A stretch of DNA of 35,884 nucleotides from Alphaproteobacteria bacterium (lineage in GTDB: Bacteria > Pseudomonadota > Alphaproteobacteria > Micavibrionales > Micavibrionaceae), in contig WGMJ01000010.1 in assembly GCA_016125135.1 (NCBI GenBank), positions 1-35,884 of the forward strand, written 5' to 3'. The notes beneath the pieces are model-generated. The model had not been told where the DNA came from and ran no database searches. It saw only the letters and a list, made by a program, of their open reading frames with translations. The position numbers were made by a program, and so were the translations under genes. Below are positions 14,992-24,927 of the stretch, in pieces; the stretch's first letter is position 1; each line of letters starts with the position of its first letter.

Positions 14992-16569
14992 ATGAGCGGT
15001 CAATTGTACAACCTGATCATGGCAAGCGTGCCTGGCTTTTACTCAGGCGATCAAGGGGAATTCACGATTCCGAAAGACAGGTTTTTAGAATACACGGAAG
15101 ATGCTATCAAAGGACAATTTCAATCCTTAGATCAGAATGCAATCAATAAACTCAAGAGCCTGCCAACCATTTTTGCAGTAGAGGATGAAGTCGCCGATGC
15201 AAGAATTGGGAAAATTACCGATATCAAGGTTAATTCAAATAATCTACGTGCCAAATATAGATTTGACAAAGACCACTACCCTTTAACCAGAGGCATCCTA
15301 AAGGAGCATCAACAAAAATTAGGTATCGATGATTTTGAGTTTCACAGGGGGCATTGGGCCGTTAAGGAATGTGATATTTCTGATTTTTATGAAGAGTATT
15401 TAAAATCGCTCACAGGGATTGCCCATAAATTAAAGAATACTGATAAAAAGGTGCAGTTGATTTATGCCTTTAACGGCACGGGTAAAACGCGGCTTTCTCG
15501 TTTACTAAAAGACTTGATTGCACCGAAAAGCGATGATGACGGTCTTGATCCTTCGGAGTTCTCTCAACAAAAGATCTTATATTATAATGCGTTCACCGAG
15601 GATTTATTCTATTGGGATAATGATTTGGACTTTGATTTAGAGCCTAAATTAAAAATTCAGAAAAACAAATTCATTGACTGGATTCTTAAAATACAGGGCG
15701 ATCAAGGGATAATCGAAAATTTCCAGCGCTATACGGATGAAAAACTAACGCCGCAGTTTATCGGCGTTGACGTGGTTCAAGATGGGAAAAAGACGGGTGA
15801 GAAAACTTACCCAGAGGTGACTTTCTCTTACAAGCGCGGGGACGATACCAATTCAGGCAATATCAAAATATCCAAAGGTGAGGAAAGCAATTTCATCTGG
15901 AGCATATTTTATACGTTACTAGATCAGATTATTACCATTCTTAATGAACCCGAGGAAGAACGCACTGGACAGTTTGACGGGTTGGAATATGTGTTTGTTG
16001 ATGACCCTGTCAGCTCGCTTGATGAAAATCACTTAATTGAATTGGCGGTCAATTTGGCGGAGCTTATAAAATCCGCCCCAGCGCATTTAAAATTCATCAT
16101 CACAACGCATAATCCGCTTTTTTATAATGTGCTGTATAACGAGGTAAATAGTAAAAAATGCTATTTGCTGGAGAAGTTTGAAGATGGGACTTTTGCCCTG
16201 CTTGAAAAGGATGGCGATTCCAACAAAAGTTTTTCATACCATTTGTATTTAAAACAAATCATAGAAAATGCGATTGCCGATAATCAGATAGAAAAGTTTC
16301 ATTTTACATTATTGCGAAACCTGTATGAGAAAACGGCCAGTTTTCTAGGATACGCAAAATGGCAAGATTTATTAGAAACCGCGCTAGGCGACAAAGATGC
16401 GTATTTGAAGCGTATCATAACCTTTAGCAGCCATCGCACCCTATCTAGCGAAGAAGTGCGCGATCCAACGGGGCCAGAGAAGCAAACAGTAAAGCTGTTG
16501 CTTGACAATTTAATTGATAATTACGGCTATTGGCCGAAAAAGGAAGACGCAAATGGTAGAACTAACTAA
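14992..16569 (+). CDS. prrC: PrrC-family anticodon nuclease with an extra N-terminal domain
   Basis: A 525-residue protein in the hsdS-hsdR gap, the place of prrC in E. coli prr. Residues about 153-525 match PrrC from memory. They include [17 protein letters not shown] (Walker A, K165), [19 protein letters not shown] (194-212), [11 protein letters not shown] (294-304), [12 protein letters not shown] (Walker B, D337-D338) and TTHNP (H373). The catalytic triad R320/E324/H356 corresponds to R442, E446 (LRNLYEK) and H481 (FSSHRTLS). PrrC is held latent by the restriction complex; when a phage inhibits that complex it cleaves the tRNA-Lys anticodon loop and aborts infection. Residues 1-130 are an added domain absent from the 396-residue E. 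coli protein. The ATG directly follows the hsdS stop; an ATG at 15019 is an alternative. Confidence 0.9.
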   Translation: MSGQLYNLIMASVPGFYSGDQGEFTIPKDRFLEYTEDAIKGQFQSLDQNAINKLKSLPTIFAVEDEVADARIGKITDIKVNSNNLRAKYRFDKDHYPLTRGILKEHQQKLGIDDFEFHRGHWAVKECDISDFYEEYLKSLTGIAHKLKNTDKKVQLIYAFNGTGKTRLSRLLKDLIAPKSDDDGLDPSEFSQQKILYYNAFTEDLFYWDNDLDFDLEPKLKIQKNKFIDWILKIQGDQGIIENFQRYTDEKLTPQFIGVDVVQDGKKTGEKTYPEVTFSYKRGDDTNSGNIKISKGEESNFIWSIFYTLLDQIITILNEPEEERTGQFDGLEYVFVDDPVSSLDENHLIELAVNLAELIKSAPAHLKFIITTHNPLFYNVLYNEVNSKKCYLLEKFEDGTFALLEKDGDSNKSFSYHLYLKQIIENAIADNQIEKFHFTLLRNLYEKTASFLGYAKWQDLLETALGDKDAYLKRIITFSSHRTLSSEEVRDPTGPEKQTVKLLLDNLIDNYGYWPKKEDANGRTN

Positions 16570-19500
16570 ACCCATCGCAGAATCAAACCGCTTTATTGTT
16601 CTTGATAAATATATCAAGGAATGGGAGGTCGCTGACAGTTATCAATCCGAAGGTGATTTGGAGCGTGAGCTTGTTGCAGATCTGGTCAAACAGGGCTATG
16701 AATTTCTGCCCGATCTCACAACGCCAGATGCCATGCTGGCTAATGTACGTATGCAATTACAAGCCCTCAATAATGTGCAGTTCACTGATGCCGAATGGGC
16801 GCGATTTGTTGAAACATTTCTTGATAAGCCGAGCGACGGCATTGTCGATAAAACCCGCAAAATCCATGATGATTATATCCATGATTTTGTGTTCGATGAC
16901 GGACGCATTCAAAACATTTATTTAGTCGATAAATCGAATGTTTCCCGCAACAAAGTGCAGGTTATCAAGCAGTTTGAGCAAACTGGAAGCCATGCCAACC
17001 GCTATGATGTGACGATTTTGGTGAACGGTTTGCCGTTGGTACAAATTGAGCTGAAAAAGCGAGGTGTTGCCATTCGGGAAGCCTTTAACCAAATCCATCG
17101 CTATAGCAAGGAAAGCTTCAACAGCGATCACTCGCTTTATAAATATTTGCAGCTATTTGTGATCTCAAATGGAACAGATACGCGCTATTTCGCTAACACA
17201 ACCCAGCGCAACAAAAACAGCTTCGACTTTACGATGAATTGGGCAAAGGCGGATAACAGCCTGATTAAAGATTTGAAGGATTTTACCGCGACCTTCTTCC
17301 AAAAAAATACCCTGCTTAATGTGCTTTTGCATTATTCGGTTTTTGATATCAGTAACACCTTGCTTGTTATGCGCCCTTATCAGATTGCGGCGACCGAGCG
17401 TATTCTTTGGAAAGTTAAAAGCTCCAATCAAGCTAAAAACTGGAGCAATGCAGACAGCGGGGGCTATATCTGGCACACCACAGGATCAGGCAAAACACTG
17501 ACCAGCTTTAAGGCAGCGCGTTTGGCGACGGAGCTAGATTTTATAGATAAAGTGTTCTTTGTAGTCGACAGAAAAGACCTTGACTATCAAACTATGAAGG
17601 AATACCAGCGCTTCTCTCCCGATAGCGTGAATGGTTCTGATAGCACTGCTGGGCTTAAACGTAACATTGATAAAGACGATAACAAGATTATTGTTACGAC
17701 GATCCAAAAGCTCAACAACCTAATGAAGAGTGAGAATGATCTGGCGATATACAATAAGCAGATCGTCTTTATTTTTGATGAATGTCACCGTAGCCAATTC
17801 GGCGAAGCGCAGAAAAACCTTAAGAAGAAATTCAAACGCTTCTATCAATTTGGATTTACCGGAACGCCAATTTTTCCGCAAAATGCTCTGGGCGCAGATA
17901 CGACAGCCAGCGTGTTTGGTCGTGAGCTTCATTCCTATGTGATTACCGATGCTATTCGCGATGAAAAAGTCCTAAAATTCAAAGTAGACTACAATGATGT
18001 GCGCCCGAAATTTAAAGACATTGAAACCGAGCAGGATGAGAAAAAACTGAATGCGGCAGAAAATAAAAAGGCGTTGCTGCACCCCGAGCGTATCCGTGAA
18101 ATCTCACAATACATTCTAAATAACTTCCGCCAAAAAACCCACCGCTTGCAAGGTAACAACAAAGGCTTCAATGCCATGTTTGCAGTGAATAGCGTTGATG
18201 CAGCAAAAATCTATTATGAAACGCTCAATAGCCTGCAGGCAAATAGTGATAAACCGATTAAGATTGCGACTATCTTCTCCTTCAATGCCAATGAAGAACA
18301 GGATGCCGTGGGTGATATTCCTGATGAGAGTTTTGACGTATCTGCTATGAACAGCAGTGCCAAAGAGTTCTTAAGTGCGGCTATCAGTGATTATAATGCT
18401 TTCTTTAAAACCAATTTCAGCGTTGATAGTAAAGGATTCCAGAACTATTACCGCGACTTGGCTAAACGGGTAAAATCTCAGGAAATTGATTTGCTGATCG
18501 TTGTTGGCATGTTCCTGACTGGCTTTGATGCACCGACACTAAATACATTATTCGTTGATAAAAACCTTCGTTATCACGGGTTGATGCAGGCATATTCACG
18601 TACGAACCGTATTTACGATGCGACAAAAACCTTTGGTAATATCGTGACTTTCCGTGATTTGGAACAGGCAACGATCGATGCCATTACCCTATTTGGCGAC
18701 AAAAACACAAAGAATGTGGTTTTAGAAAAAAGCTATAAAGAATATATGGAAGGTTTTAGTGACGCTTCATCGGGTGAGGCTCGACGTGGGTTCATTGATG
18801 TGGTTACTGAACTGGAACAACGTTTCCCGAACCCGGAAGAGATTGTAAAAGAGGCTGATAAAAAAGCCTTTGCTAAACTATTCGGTGAGTATCTTCGTGT
18901 TGAAAATATCCTTCAAAATTATGATGAGTTTGCGAGCTTAAAAGCACTTCAAACTTTAGATATGAATAATACCGAATCTGTCGAAGAATTTAAACAGAAG
19001 CATTATTTGAGCGATGAGGATTTGGCTACGCTGCAATCTATTAAGATGCCTGCTGAACGCAAGATCCAAGATTATAGATCTACATATAATGATATCCGTG
19101 ATTGGTTGCGTAGAGAAAACGCGGCGAATGAGAAAGAGAAATCAAATCTGGACTGGGATGATGTCGTATTTGAAGTTGACCTTCTTAAATCTCAAGAGAT
19201 CAACTTGGATTATATTTTGGAACAAATTTTTGAGAAAAACAAAAAAGTAAAAGACAAAGCGACGCTGGTTGAAAATGTGCAGCGTATGATACGTTCTAGC
19301 TTAGGCAATCGGGCAAAAGAAAGCCTATTGGTAGATTTTATCAATCAAACCGATCTCGATAAAATCGGCGACAAAGCCAGTGTTATTGAAACTTTCTTTG
19401 CCTTTGCCCAAGCTGAACAACAACGTGAAGCGGAAGAGCTGATAAACTCTGAAAGCCTCAACGTCGAAGCCGCAAAGCGTTATATAGCAACATCAATTAA

Positions 19501-19654
19501 ACGTGAGTTTGCCAGTGATAACGGGACAGAGCTCAATGCAATCTTACCTAAAATGAGCCCGCTCAACCCTGAATACCTCACAAAAAAACAAAGTGTTTTC
19601 CAAAAGATATCCGCATTTGTCGAAAAGTTTAAAGGTGTTGGCGGGGATATTTAG
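16553..19654 (+). CDS. hsdR: Type I restriction endonuclease subunit (type IC-like)
   Basis: A 1033-residue motor and nuclease subunit, close to EcoR124I HsdR in length (about 1038). The PD-(D/E)xK nuclease has D152 (YDVTILV) and E166/K168 (QIELKKR), each one position from the EcoR124I residues. The SF2 translocase has Walker A TTGSGKT (309-315) and DECH (409-412) in [12 protein letters not shown], and later [18 protein letters not shown] and QAYSRTNRI. The C-terminal helical region contacts HsdM/HsdS. The start at 16553 fits the family N-terminus and overlaps the end of prrC by 17 bases. The open frame extends slightly further upstream. Its stop shares the four bases TTAG with the convergent endolysin stop. 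Confidence 0.96.
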   Translation: MVELTKPIAESNRFIVLDKYIKEWEVADSYQSEGDLERELVADLVKQGYEFLPDLTTPDAMLANVRMQLQALNNVQFTDAEWARFVETFLDKPSDGIVDKTRKIHDDYIHDFVFDDGRIQNIYLVDKSNVSRNKVQVIKQFEQTGSHANRYDVTILVNGLPLVQIELKKRGVAIREAFNQIHRYSKESFNSDHSLYKYLQLFVISNGTDTRYFANTTQRNKNSFDFTMNWAKADNSLIKDLKDFTATFFQKNTLLNVLLHYSVFDISNTLLVMRPYQIAATERILWKVKSSNQAKNWSNADSGGYIWHTTGSGKTLTSFKAARLATELDFIDKVFFVVDRKDLDYQTMKEYQRFSPDSVNGSDSTAGLKRNIDKDDNKIIVTTIQKLNNLMKSENDLAIYNKQIVFIFDECHRSQFGEAQKNLKKKFKRFYQFGFTGTPIFPQNALGADTTASVFGRELHSYVITDAIRDEKVLKFKVDYNDVRPKFKDIETEQDEKKLNAAENKKALLHPERIREISQYILNNFRQKTHRLQGNNKGFNAMFAVNSVDAAKIYYETLNSLQANSDKPIKIATIFSFNANEEQDAVGDIPDESFDVSAMNSSAKEFLSAAISDYNAFFKTNFSVDSKGFQNYYRDLAKRVKSQEIDLLIVVGMFLTGFDAPTLNTLFVDKNLRYHGLMQAYSRTNRIYDATKTFGNIVTFRDLEQATIDAITLFGDKNTKNVVLEKSYKEYMEGFSDASSGEARRGFIDVVTELEQRFPNPEEIVKEADKKAFAKLFGEYLRVENILQNYDEFASLKALQTLDMNNTESVEEFKQKHYLSDEDLATLQSIKMPAERKIQDYRSTYNDIRDWLRRENAANEKEKSNLDWDDVVFEVDLLKSQEINLDYILEQIFEKNKKVKDKATLVENVQRMIRSSLGNRAKESLLVDFINQTDLDKIGDKASVIETFFAFAQAEQQREAEELINSESLNVEAAKRYIATSIKREFASDNGTELNAILPKMSPLNPEYLTKKQSVFQKISAFVEKFKGVGGDI

Positions 19655-20088
19655 ATAAGTGAGTATATTTTTGCCTCAGCTTCTCTACGCCGAACAAGCC
19701 CTTTTAGCTTACGACCACCTGCCCAGACCCAGCGCATAAATTGCTCTGGCACTTCGGCGTGCTCCTCGCGATTGATTTTACGGCGCAGTGTAGAGCGTTG
19801 AAGCGCCCCACCGCCAAGATTGTAGGTGAATGATACCAGCGCATCAAACTGTCCGTCTGTCAGTGGTACATTAATCAGGCGCAAAACAGCACGCTCGGCG
19901 ATTACGGCATCTTGGCGCAATAATTCCTCTGCCTGCGCTTCATTAATGCCTACCGAAAAGTCCTCATGCGGTTTGACAACATGGCCGTAGCCGATGGTCG
20001 GATAACCAGCTGGGCATATATAGACTTTTGCAGAAAACCCTTCGAACCGCTTAATTAAATCGATACCGTTTTGCGTAAAGTGGCGCAT
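19651..20088 (-). CDS. Phage endolysin, GH24 lysozyme (muramidase)
   Basis: A 145-residue T4-type lysozyme that hydrolyses the MurNAc-GlcNAc bond of peptidoglycan. The catalytic Glu is E16 (IKRFEGF) and the T26 equivalent is T31 in YPTIGYGH. The T4 D20 position is Cys here (C25 in YICPAGYP), as in other GH24 endolysins with an E-C-T triad. [19 protein letters not shown] is the conserved second-lobe segment. There is no signal peptide or SAR anchor, so access to the wall should need the holin upstream. A strong ribosome binding site (AAAGGAGAA) precedes the ATG. It is the last prophage gene before the hsd locus. Confidence 0.93.
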   Translation of the reverse strand: MRHFTQNGIDLIKRFEGFSAKVYICPAGYPTIGYGHVVKPHEDFSVGINEAQAEELLRQDAVIAERAVLRLINVPLTDGQFDALVSFTYNLGGGALQRSTLRRKINREEHAEVPEQFMRWVWAGGRKLKGLVRRREAEAKIYSLI

Positions 20089-20103
20089 TATTTTCTCCTT
20101 TCA

Positions 20104-20131
20104 TTGTAAATTTTCAAGGTTTTGATAGAAT
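20104..20131 (+). promoter_or_regulatory. Predicted promoter of the DUF4268 gene
   Basis: TTGTAA (20104-20109), 16 bases, then TAGAAT (20126-20131), ahead of an AGGAAAG ribosome binding site and the ATG at 20157. It lies in the 68-base divergent gap between endolysin and DUF4268. An independent promoter is what an autonomously expressed prophage cargo gene would need. Sequence prediction only. Confidence 0.4.
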
Positions 20132-20156
20132 TGCTGAAACAGGAAAGATTCAGCTT

Positions 20157-21101
20157 ATGGTAAAAACATTGGGACGCTTAGAGCGCGTTGAGCTTCGGCA
20201 TATTTGGGAAACAGAAGATCGTGACTTCACGCCTTGGCTTGCCCGTGAAGAGCACCTTCAAATTCTAGGTGATACAATCGGCCTGGAACTTGAACTGGAA
20301 GCGCAAGAAAAGGATGTGGGGCCATTTCGGGCTGATATCCTTTGTAAAAATACCCTCGATGACACTTGGGTTCTAATTGAAAACCAAATTGAAAGAACTG
20401 ATCATAAGCACCTCGGACAGCTAATGACCTATGCGGCTGGCCTTGATGCTGTCACCATTATTTGGGTTGCCTCAAAATTCACGGAAGAACACAGATCTGC
20501 ACTAGACTGGTTGAATAAAATCACAGATACAGATTTTCGCTTTTTTGGCCTAGAGGTTGAATTATGGCGTATTAATGATTCAATCCCTGCGCCCAAATTT
20601 AACGTCATTTCACAGCCGAATGATTGGAGCTCAACTGTTTCTCGTGCCGCCCGAAAAATTGAAGAAGAAGGACTAAGCGCATCACAGGAACTTCAATTAA
20701 AATATTGGACGCACCTATCTGAATATCTAGAAGCCAACTCTGACACAAAACTTCGCTCCCCTGGTGCTAAAGGTTGGTCAGATTTCTCCCTTGGAAAGAC
20801 GAATGCTATATTGCGTATCTCAATCAGTACTCAAACTGGAAAATTGGCTGCGGGCGTATATCTCTACAAAAATATGAAGGAGAAATACGACTATTTATAT
20901 GAGCAGAAAGATGCCATTGAGGCTTCATTCGAGGAGGCTTTGGAGTGGGAAAACAATCCCGACAAACAAACGGCTGTAATTAAAATCGAAAAATCTGCTG
21001 ATATTAGCAATGAGAGTGATTGGCTTGATCAACATGAATGGTTTAAGCAAAAGTTGGAATCTTTCAGACGAGTATTTCGCCCCCTCGTGCGAGAATTCTA
21101 G
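20157..21101 (+). CDS. DUF4268 protein with PD-(D/E)xK-like core, probable prophage cargo (moron)
   Basis: A 314-residue protein. The N-terminal half has a nuclease-like pattern: D60 in FRADILC, then WVLIENQIERTDHKHLGQL with E75-N-Q77 in place of E-x-K, then AVTIIWVASKF. The C-terminal half (about 180-314) matches the DUF4268 domain as I know it. Such proteins are common in defence-rich and mobile regions, but the function is not established. It is the only plus-strand gene inside the minus-strand prophage module, has its own promoter, and its stop overlaps that of the next gene by four bases (CTAG). These are the marks of an inserted cargo gene. A nucleic-acid or defence role is an inference. 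Confidence 0.7.
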   Translation: MVKTLGRLERVELRHIWETEDRDFTPWLAREEHLQILGDTIGLELELEAQEKDVGPFRADILCKNTLDDTWVLIENQIERTDHKHLGQLMTYAAGLDAVTIIWVASKFTEEHRSALDWLNKITDTDFRFFGLEVELWRINDSIPAPKFNVISQPNDWSSTVSRAARKIEEEGLSASQELQLKYWTHLSEYLEANSDTKLRSPGAKGWSDFSLGKTNAILRISISTQTGKLAAGVYLYKNMKEKYDYLYEQKDAIEASFEEALEWENNPDKQTAVIKIEKSADISNESDWLDQHEWFKQKLESFRRVFRPLVREF

Positions 21102-21394
21102 TCTTTTTCCAGCGTAGCAATAACTTTGAGTTTCTTACTGCCGTATTCAAATGCGCCATGCCATTGCTCTTGCCCGAGGACATCCTTGCGCTCCAGCGTC
21201 AAATTAAAGCGGTCAATGCCACGCTGTTTTGATGTCGCGTAATCTTCCAGCGCATACCAAGATTTTCGTGCAAGCGTGGTGGCCATTTTCTTCACCGTAT
21301 ATTCAAAGGCATCGAGCAGAGCCTCTAGCTCCGCATCGGTGCATTTATCGTTTTGGATGTCTTCGATCATCGCCTTGTAAAATAGTTTGCTCAT
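21098..21394 (-). CDS. Hypothetical prophage protein
   Basis: A 98-residue soluble, mainly helical protein with many charged residues and no membrane segment. It has a strong ribosome binding site (AAGGAGATAACACT before the ATG), so it is probably expressed. It lies between the holin and endolysin genes on the late strand, which suggests a minor role in lysis or late infection. Its sequence (ARKSWYALEDYATSKQRG, then a beta-rich end) matches nothing I recognise. Its stop overlaps the convergent DUF4268 stop. Confidence 0.65.
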   Translation of the reverse strand: MSKLFYKAMIEDIQNDKCTDAELEALLDAFEYTVKKMATTLARKSWYALEDYATSKQRGIDRFNLTLERKDVLGQEQWHGAFEYGSKKLKVIATLEKD

Positions 21395-21481
21395 AGTGTT
21401 ATCTCCTTGTTTTTAATTGCCTTTTACAATCACAGTAACGCTTCATTCCAAGCGCTTATCAAGTGAATAAGATGCTATTTT

Positions 21482-21940
21482 TCAAGGATTTGAGCGGAAT
21501 TTTGCCAAGGCACGCTGACCAAACCAGAAGGACATGACAGCCGCAAATAACGCCTGTGTTTCGCCGTCCCAAACGGCAATCAGCCCGTCCGTGATCCCAA
21601 CACCCTGATCCAATAACTTGAACAAAGCGGCGGTTTTTACCGTCGCAAACAGGATAAAAAACGCATAGGTGATAATCGGACGCACCGATGCTCGCAGGGC
21701 CTCCACCCATTTCACGCCGCTAGGCTGGCTGGCATGACTGTATAGGGCGTTGCTTTCGGCAATATCGGCCTGCACCTGTATTTCTTCAAGGCGCTGCGTA
21801 TGGCCTTGACGTTGCGCCTCCATTTGCCGATCCAGTATGGCCAGCTCGTGTTTACGGTCTGAATGGTCGCGCCAGAGTTTCAAAAAATCCGGAAACGCAG
21901 ATGATAAAAAGCCCAGCAGGCTTCCAAGTAATGTCAGCAT
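21482..21940 (-). CDS. Holin of the 3-TM gene-transfer-agent type (GTA_holin_3TM-like)
   Basis: A 152-residue protein. It starts with a hydrophobic, amphipathic N-terminal segment, then a charged coiled region (about 25-65), then SGVKWVEALRASVRPIITY leading into two membrane helices (about 92-112 and 122-142). The W-V-E-A-L-R-A-S-V-R-P-I motif is typical of the 3TM holin family found in alphaproteobacterial prophages and GTAs. It would form the membrane lesion that releases the endolysin. An AAAGGAAAA ribosome binding site precedes the ATG. The gene order holin, hypothetical, endolysin supports the call. Confidence 0.8.
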   Translation of the reverse strand: MLTLLGSLLGFLSSAFPDFLKLWRDHSDRKHELAILDRQMEAQRQGHTQRLEEIQVQADIAESNALYSHASQPSGVKWVEALRASVRPIITYAFFILFATVKTAALFKLLDQGVGITDGLIAVWDGETQALFAAVMSFWFGQRALAKFRSNP

Positions 21941-21971
21941 GATATTTTCCTTTCATGGTTTTTGGGTTGGG

Positions 21972-22235
21972 TTAATTGATTGGGGTACGCATCGCCTTCA
22001 GATCATCGCGAATATCGGTGATCTGGGTTTTGATGACAGCGATGTCCTGGCGCATTTCACCGACGACTTTGCGACCGGTGATGTCGTTATTGACTTGATT
22101 TTCAAGATTATTAAGACGCTCATTCACTGTGGCGATATGCGATGATATCCACGCCACAATTTTTACCAGCGCAATGAGAAGGCCGACGCTGTTGGCAAGT
22201 ACGCCAAACAGCAGGCCCCATTCAGCAAGGGACAT
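21972..22235 (-). CDS. Small single-TM coiled-coil prophage protein
   Basis: An 87-residue protein with one N-terminal membrane helix (about 5-31) and a heptad-type coiled coil (about 35-85, VNERLNNLENQV and onward). This architecture resembles DUF2730-like phage proteins and spanin-like or holin-accessory proteins. It lies next to the holin and has a good ribosome binding site (AGGAG). A role in lysis, perhaps modulating the holin, is plausible but not shown. Confidence 0.65.
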   Translation of the reverse strand: MSLAEWGLLFGVLANSVGLLIALVKIVAWISSHIATVNERLNNLENQVNNDITGRKVVGEMRQDIAVIKTQITDIRDDLKAMRTPIN

Positions 22236-22264
22236 GTTTTTACTCCTATAGTTTTTGATTAAAG

Positions 22265-24520
22265 TTATTGATCCGCCGTATGCACCAGCGGGTTTTCGAC
22301 GACACTGGCAATCTCAACGAGATCACCACGCGGTTTGACGGCGGTCACACGAGCCAAAACACCCCATTGCTCGCCAATGCCAAAGGCAAAATGCGTGCGC
22401 TCTTGCTCACTGCCTGTGTAGGGTGTGAAGTCCAATTCTTCGGCCAGCATAACCTGCCGTTCGTTTGCACCTGTGGTGACGAACCACGGCCCACTGACTG
22501 ATCCGTCTTGTTTACGTAGGACGATGTAATGGCTATCACCTTCAGTAAAACTCACACTTTCCGATAAATTCAAAGCAGGATGATCATAGGCGACCACATC
22601 TCCCGCTTCACCCCAGCGCGGCATATCATGAGAGATGGCAATTAAATCCCCATAGGTCGGAATTAATCCCTCCAATTCCGTTTTGAAACTGATCATACGC
22701 CTGCGATAGCGATTGGCAGCTGCCATATATAAACCTTCACGGATCGCATGGGCTTTATCTGTACTGCCGAATAACGATACGGTTGCAGGTTGCTCTACAC
22801 TGCTATCGGGCAAGCTCACCGTCACCTCATCGGGTTTCCATGTTTTTTCGTTGAAGAATTCAACCGTGACACTATCCGCCGTATCCTCCCCAGGCATCAC
22901 ATAATCGATTTTGAAACTGCTCTTGACGATATTGCGGGGAGAGAATAATGCCACAGGGAGAGTTTTTGGCTCATCCCGCACAAAGCGCACCAGCCCACCT
23001 TGCAAGAATGCAACGGCACGACCACAGCGTGCCACTTGGGATAAAGCATCCCACACGGTGAGCTTGCGATCAAACACGCCATTGAATGTATCACCGCGTG
23101 CTGTCCAGATCGCATCTAGGGCGACCAGCGCCTGCAAATCAATACGGCTGTCTTCCAGTTTTGCGCCATAGGTGCTTTTGAGAATATCAGCGCACGCCCA
23201 TGCAATCGAGCGTGTGGCTTGCGGTTCAGACCAACCTGTCACAGCATCCCAAATCGGCAGTTTACGGGTGACGATTGTATTGACCATCCGTGATGAGCGT
23301 TGCGATAGATTATCCGTTGCCCGCATTTTCATGGCCAGAAGTGTGACGTTACCAAAATCATCATCGTGGACCAGATGGGCTTTAAGCGCATTCCAGTTTA
23401 GATCACTGCCAGCGCGGGCTGACATATCCTTGGCATTGGTGCGTATGGCGCGCACCTCATAGCGTCCTGCAGGCACGGGATATTTATAGGTTTTCCGAAT
23501 AGCCGTATTGGTATTGTCCGTAATGCTTTCCGATCCGAGATTAAACCAACTCCCCAGCGCCACGCCGTCATCATCAATCAAACGCACTTCCACATCCCAT
23601 GAGGCGGTGCGACTGTTCAAACCGCCACTATCATTGGCGTAATACAAACCTTTTGGCAGGATCATATCCAATGCCAATAATGTCGTTTGGGTTTCGGATG
23701 GATTGGCAACAAACGGGCCGATCCAATCCCCTCCGTCACCAGTGCTTAATAACTCCTGTCCTGCGATTTCAGGGGCGGTTACGACATCCGTATCAAACAG
23801 CGTGACTGTTTGGTTGGGCGGGATGATTTCATATTCAATCTCAGTGAAAGAGCTGATGGGCGTATCTTCAATGCGGATGACTTCGATATCATAGTCACCC
23901 TGACCGATGACATGAAGCTGGAATAAAAACTGGTCATTATTCGTGAATTCCGCATAAGGCGTTGCCCCGAAATCGGGATAAACAACATGACGCCCATACA
24001 CCACAGGAATCGGTTCACCAAGGCGGGCTTGATTGCCTTGTGCCTGCAGGGAATATGTCGGGCTGGGGCTAGTCGCATTATAATTGCTGATCGCAGAGCT
24101 TGGCATCGGCGGCGGAATAAGGGCATTGACCAGCGCCGATCCTGCCAATGCAATCCCCGCCGTTAATAATGATGTTCCGATGGCACTGGTGACACCCAAC
24201 GTTCCTGCCAGTGCTGCCCCTGCATAAGGTGCTGCGACCATAACGGCAATGGTTAACACAGTACGCAGGATTTTACCGCCGCCACCACCGCCCTGGGGCA
24301 AAGCGATAAAGCTCACCACCGTATCTTTGGTAATGACCACCAGCGCCCAATCTTTCCGCAAAACAGGCTCACCATCAACAAGGCACAAGGTCGGCTTTGA
24401 GAATTCCTCAATACCGCGCGCGTCCAACCAGCCGCGCACGGTCTGCCCGATACGCGGTTCAAACAGATCAACATTTTGATGCAGATGAAACGGATTATGA
24501 TGAATGGCAATTTGCGCCAT
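22265..24520 (-). CDS. Phage tail tip / central fibre protein (host specificity protein J-like)
   Basis: A 751-residue protein at the end of the tail module. The N-terminal 100 residues include WALVVITKDTVVSFIALPQGGGGGGK, then a hydrophobic Ala/Gly-rich stretch (about 90-135). The rest is a series of beta-rich domains (VVYGRHVVYPDFG, VEVRLIDDDG, RYEVRAIRTNA, WACADILKSTYGAK). This matches the lambda gpJ / attachment-protein pattern that closes the tail tip and contacts the receptor. The start at 24520 is preferred over 24562 because it lies 2 bases after the NlpC/P60 stop and has a strong GGGGAA ribosome binding site. Confidence 0.8.
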   Translation of the reverse strand: MAQIAIHHNPFHLHQNVDLFEPRIGQTVRGWLDARGIEEFSKPTLCLVDGEPVLRKDWALVVITKDTVVSFIALPQGGGGGGKILRTVLTIAVMVAAPYAGAALAGTLGVTSAIGTSLLTAGIALAGSALVNALIPPPMPSSAISNYNATSPSPTYSLQAQGNQARLGEPIPVVYGRHVVYPDFGATPYAEFTNNDQFLFQLHVIGQGDYDIEVIRIEDTPISSFTEIEYEIIPPNQTVTLFDTDVVTAPEIAGQELLSTGDGGDWIGPFVANPSETQTTLLALDMILPKGLYYANDSGGLNSRTASWDVEVRLIDDDGVALGSWFNLGSESITDNTNTAIRKTYKYPVPAGRYEVRAIRTNAKDMSARAGSDLNWNALKAHLVHDDDFGNVTLLAMKMRATDNLSQRSSRMVNTIVTRKLPIWDAVTGWSEPQATRSIAWACADILKSTYGAKLEDSRIDLQALVALDAIWTARGDTFNGVFDRKLTVWDALSQVARCGRAVAFLQGGLVRFVRDEPKTLPVALFSPRNIVKSSFKIDYVMPGEDTADSVTVEFFNEKTWKPDEVTVSLPDSSVEQPATVSLFGSTDKAHAIREGLYMAAANRYRRRMISFKTELEGLIPTYGDLIAISHDMPRWGEAGDVVAYDHPALNLSESVSFTEGDSHYIVLRKQDGSVSGPWFVTTGANERQVMLAEELDFTPYTGSEQERTHFAFGIGEQWGVLARVTAVKPRGDLVEIASVVENPLVHTADQ

Positions 24521-24522
24521 GT

Positions 24523-24927
24523 TTATTCCCCAATGTAGCGATAATAATTTTCGATTTTCCAACCCGTAAGAGACAGGCTATGCAGGTTTTGAAACACAAC
24601 GCCTGCGCCTTGCATGCAATGGAGCATGCCACCACCGTCAATATCGAGCCAGATGCCGACATGAATCGGATGGCGTGATTGGCGCATCAGGGAGATGTCA
24701 CCTTCCATCGGCTTATGCACCACATCCCAATTTGCCCGTTCGGGATGGGCATCAATGGTTTTAATCAGCTGACGCAGATTATTTTCCTGCACGGGGATAA
24801 TGGTTAAATCCCGCCCATAAAGGCGTTTGTGGATCGCCACCACCAAGCCCCAACAATCATAAGCCTCAGGGCCATCCGATGCGACGACCCATGGCTTGCC
24901 GATATAGTCTGTTGCCCAATGTGTCAT
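24523..24927 (-). CDS. Phage tail-associated NlpC/P60 peptidase
   Basis: A 134-residue cysteine peptidase of the NlpC/P60 superfamily, expected to cut peptide bridges in peptidoglycan at the tail tip during DNA entry or to help tip assembly, like lambda gpK. Catalytic C25 lies in YDCWGLV and H89 in HPIHVGIWL. H103 (GMLHCMQG) is a candidate third residue. The length is typical of compact phage versions. It overlaps the DUF1833 stop by 4 bases (ATGA) and sits directly before the J-like gene, the usual order in lambdoid and GTA tail modules. Confidence 0.9.
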   Translation of the reverse strand: MTHWATDYIGKPWVVASDGPEAYDCWGLVVAIHKRLYGRDLTIIPVQENNLRQLIKTIDAHPERANWDVVHKPMEGDISLMRQSRHPIHVGIWLDIDGGGMLHCMQGAGVVFQNLHSLSLTGWKIENYYRYIGE

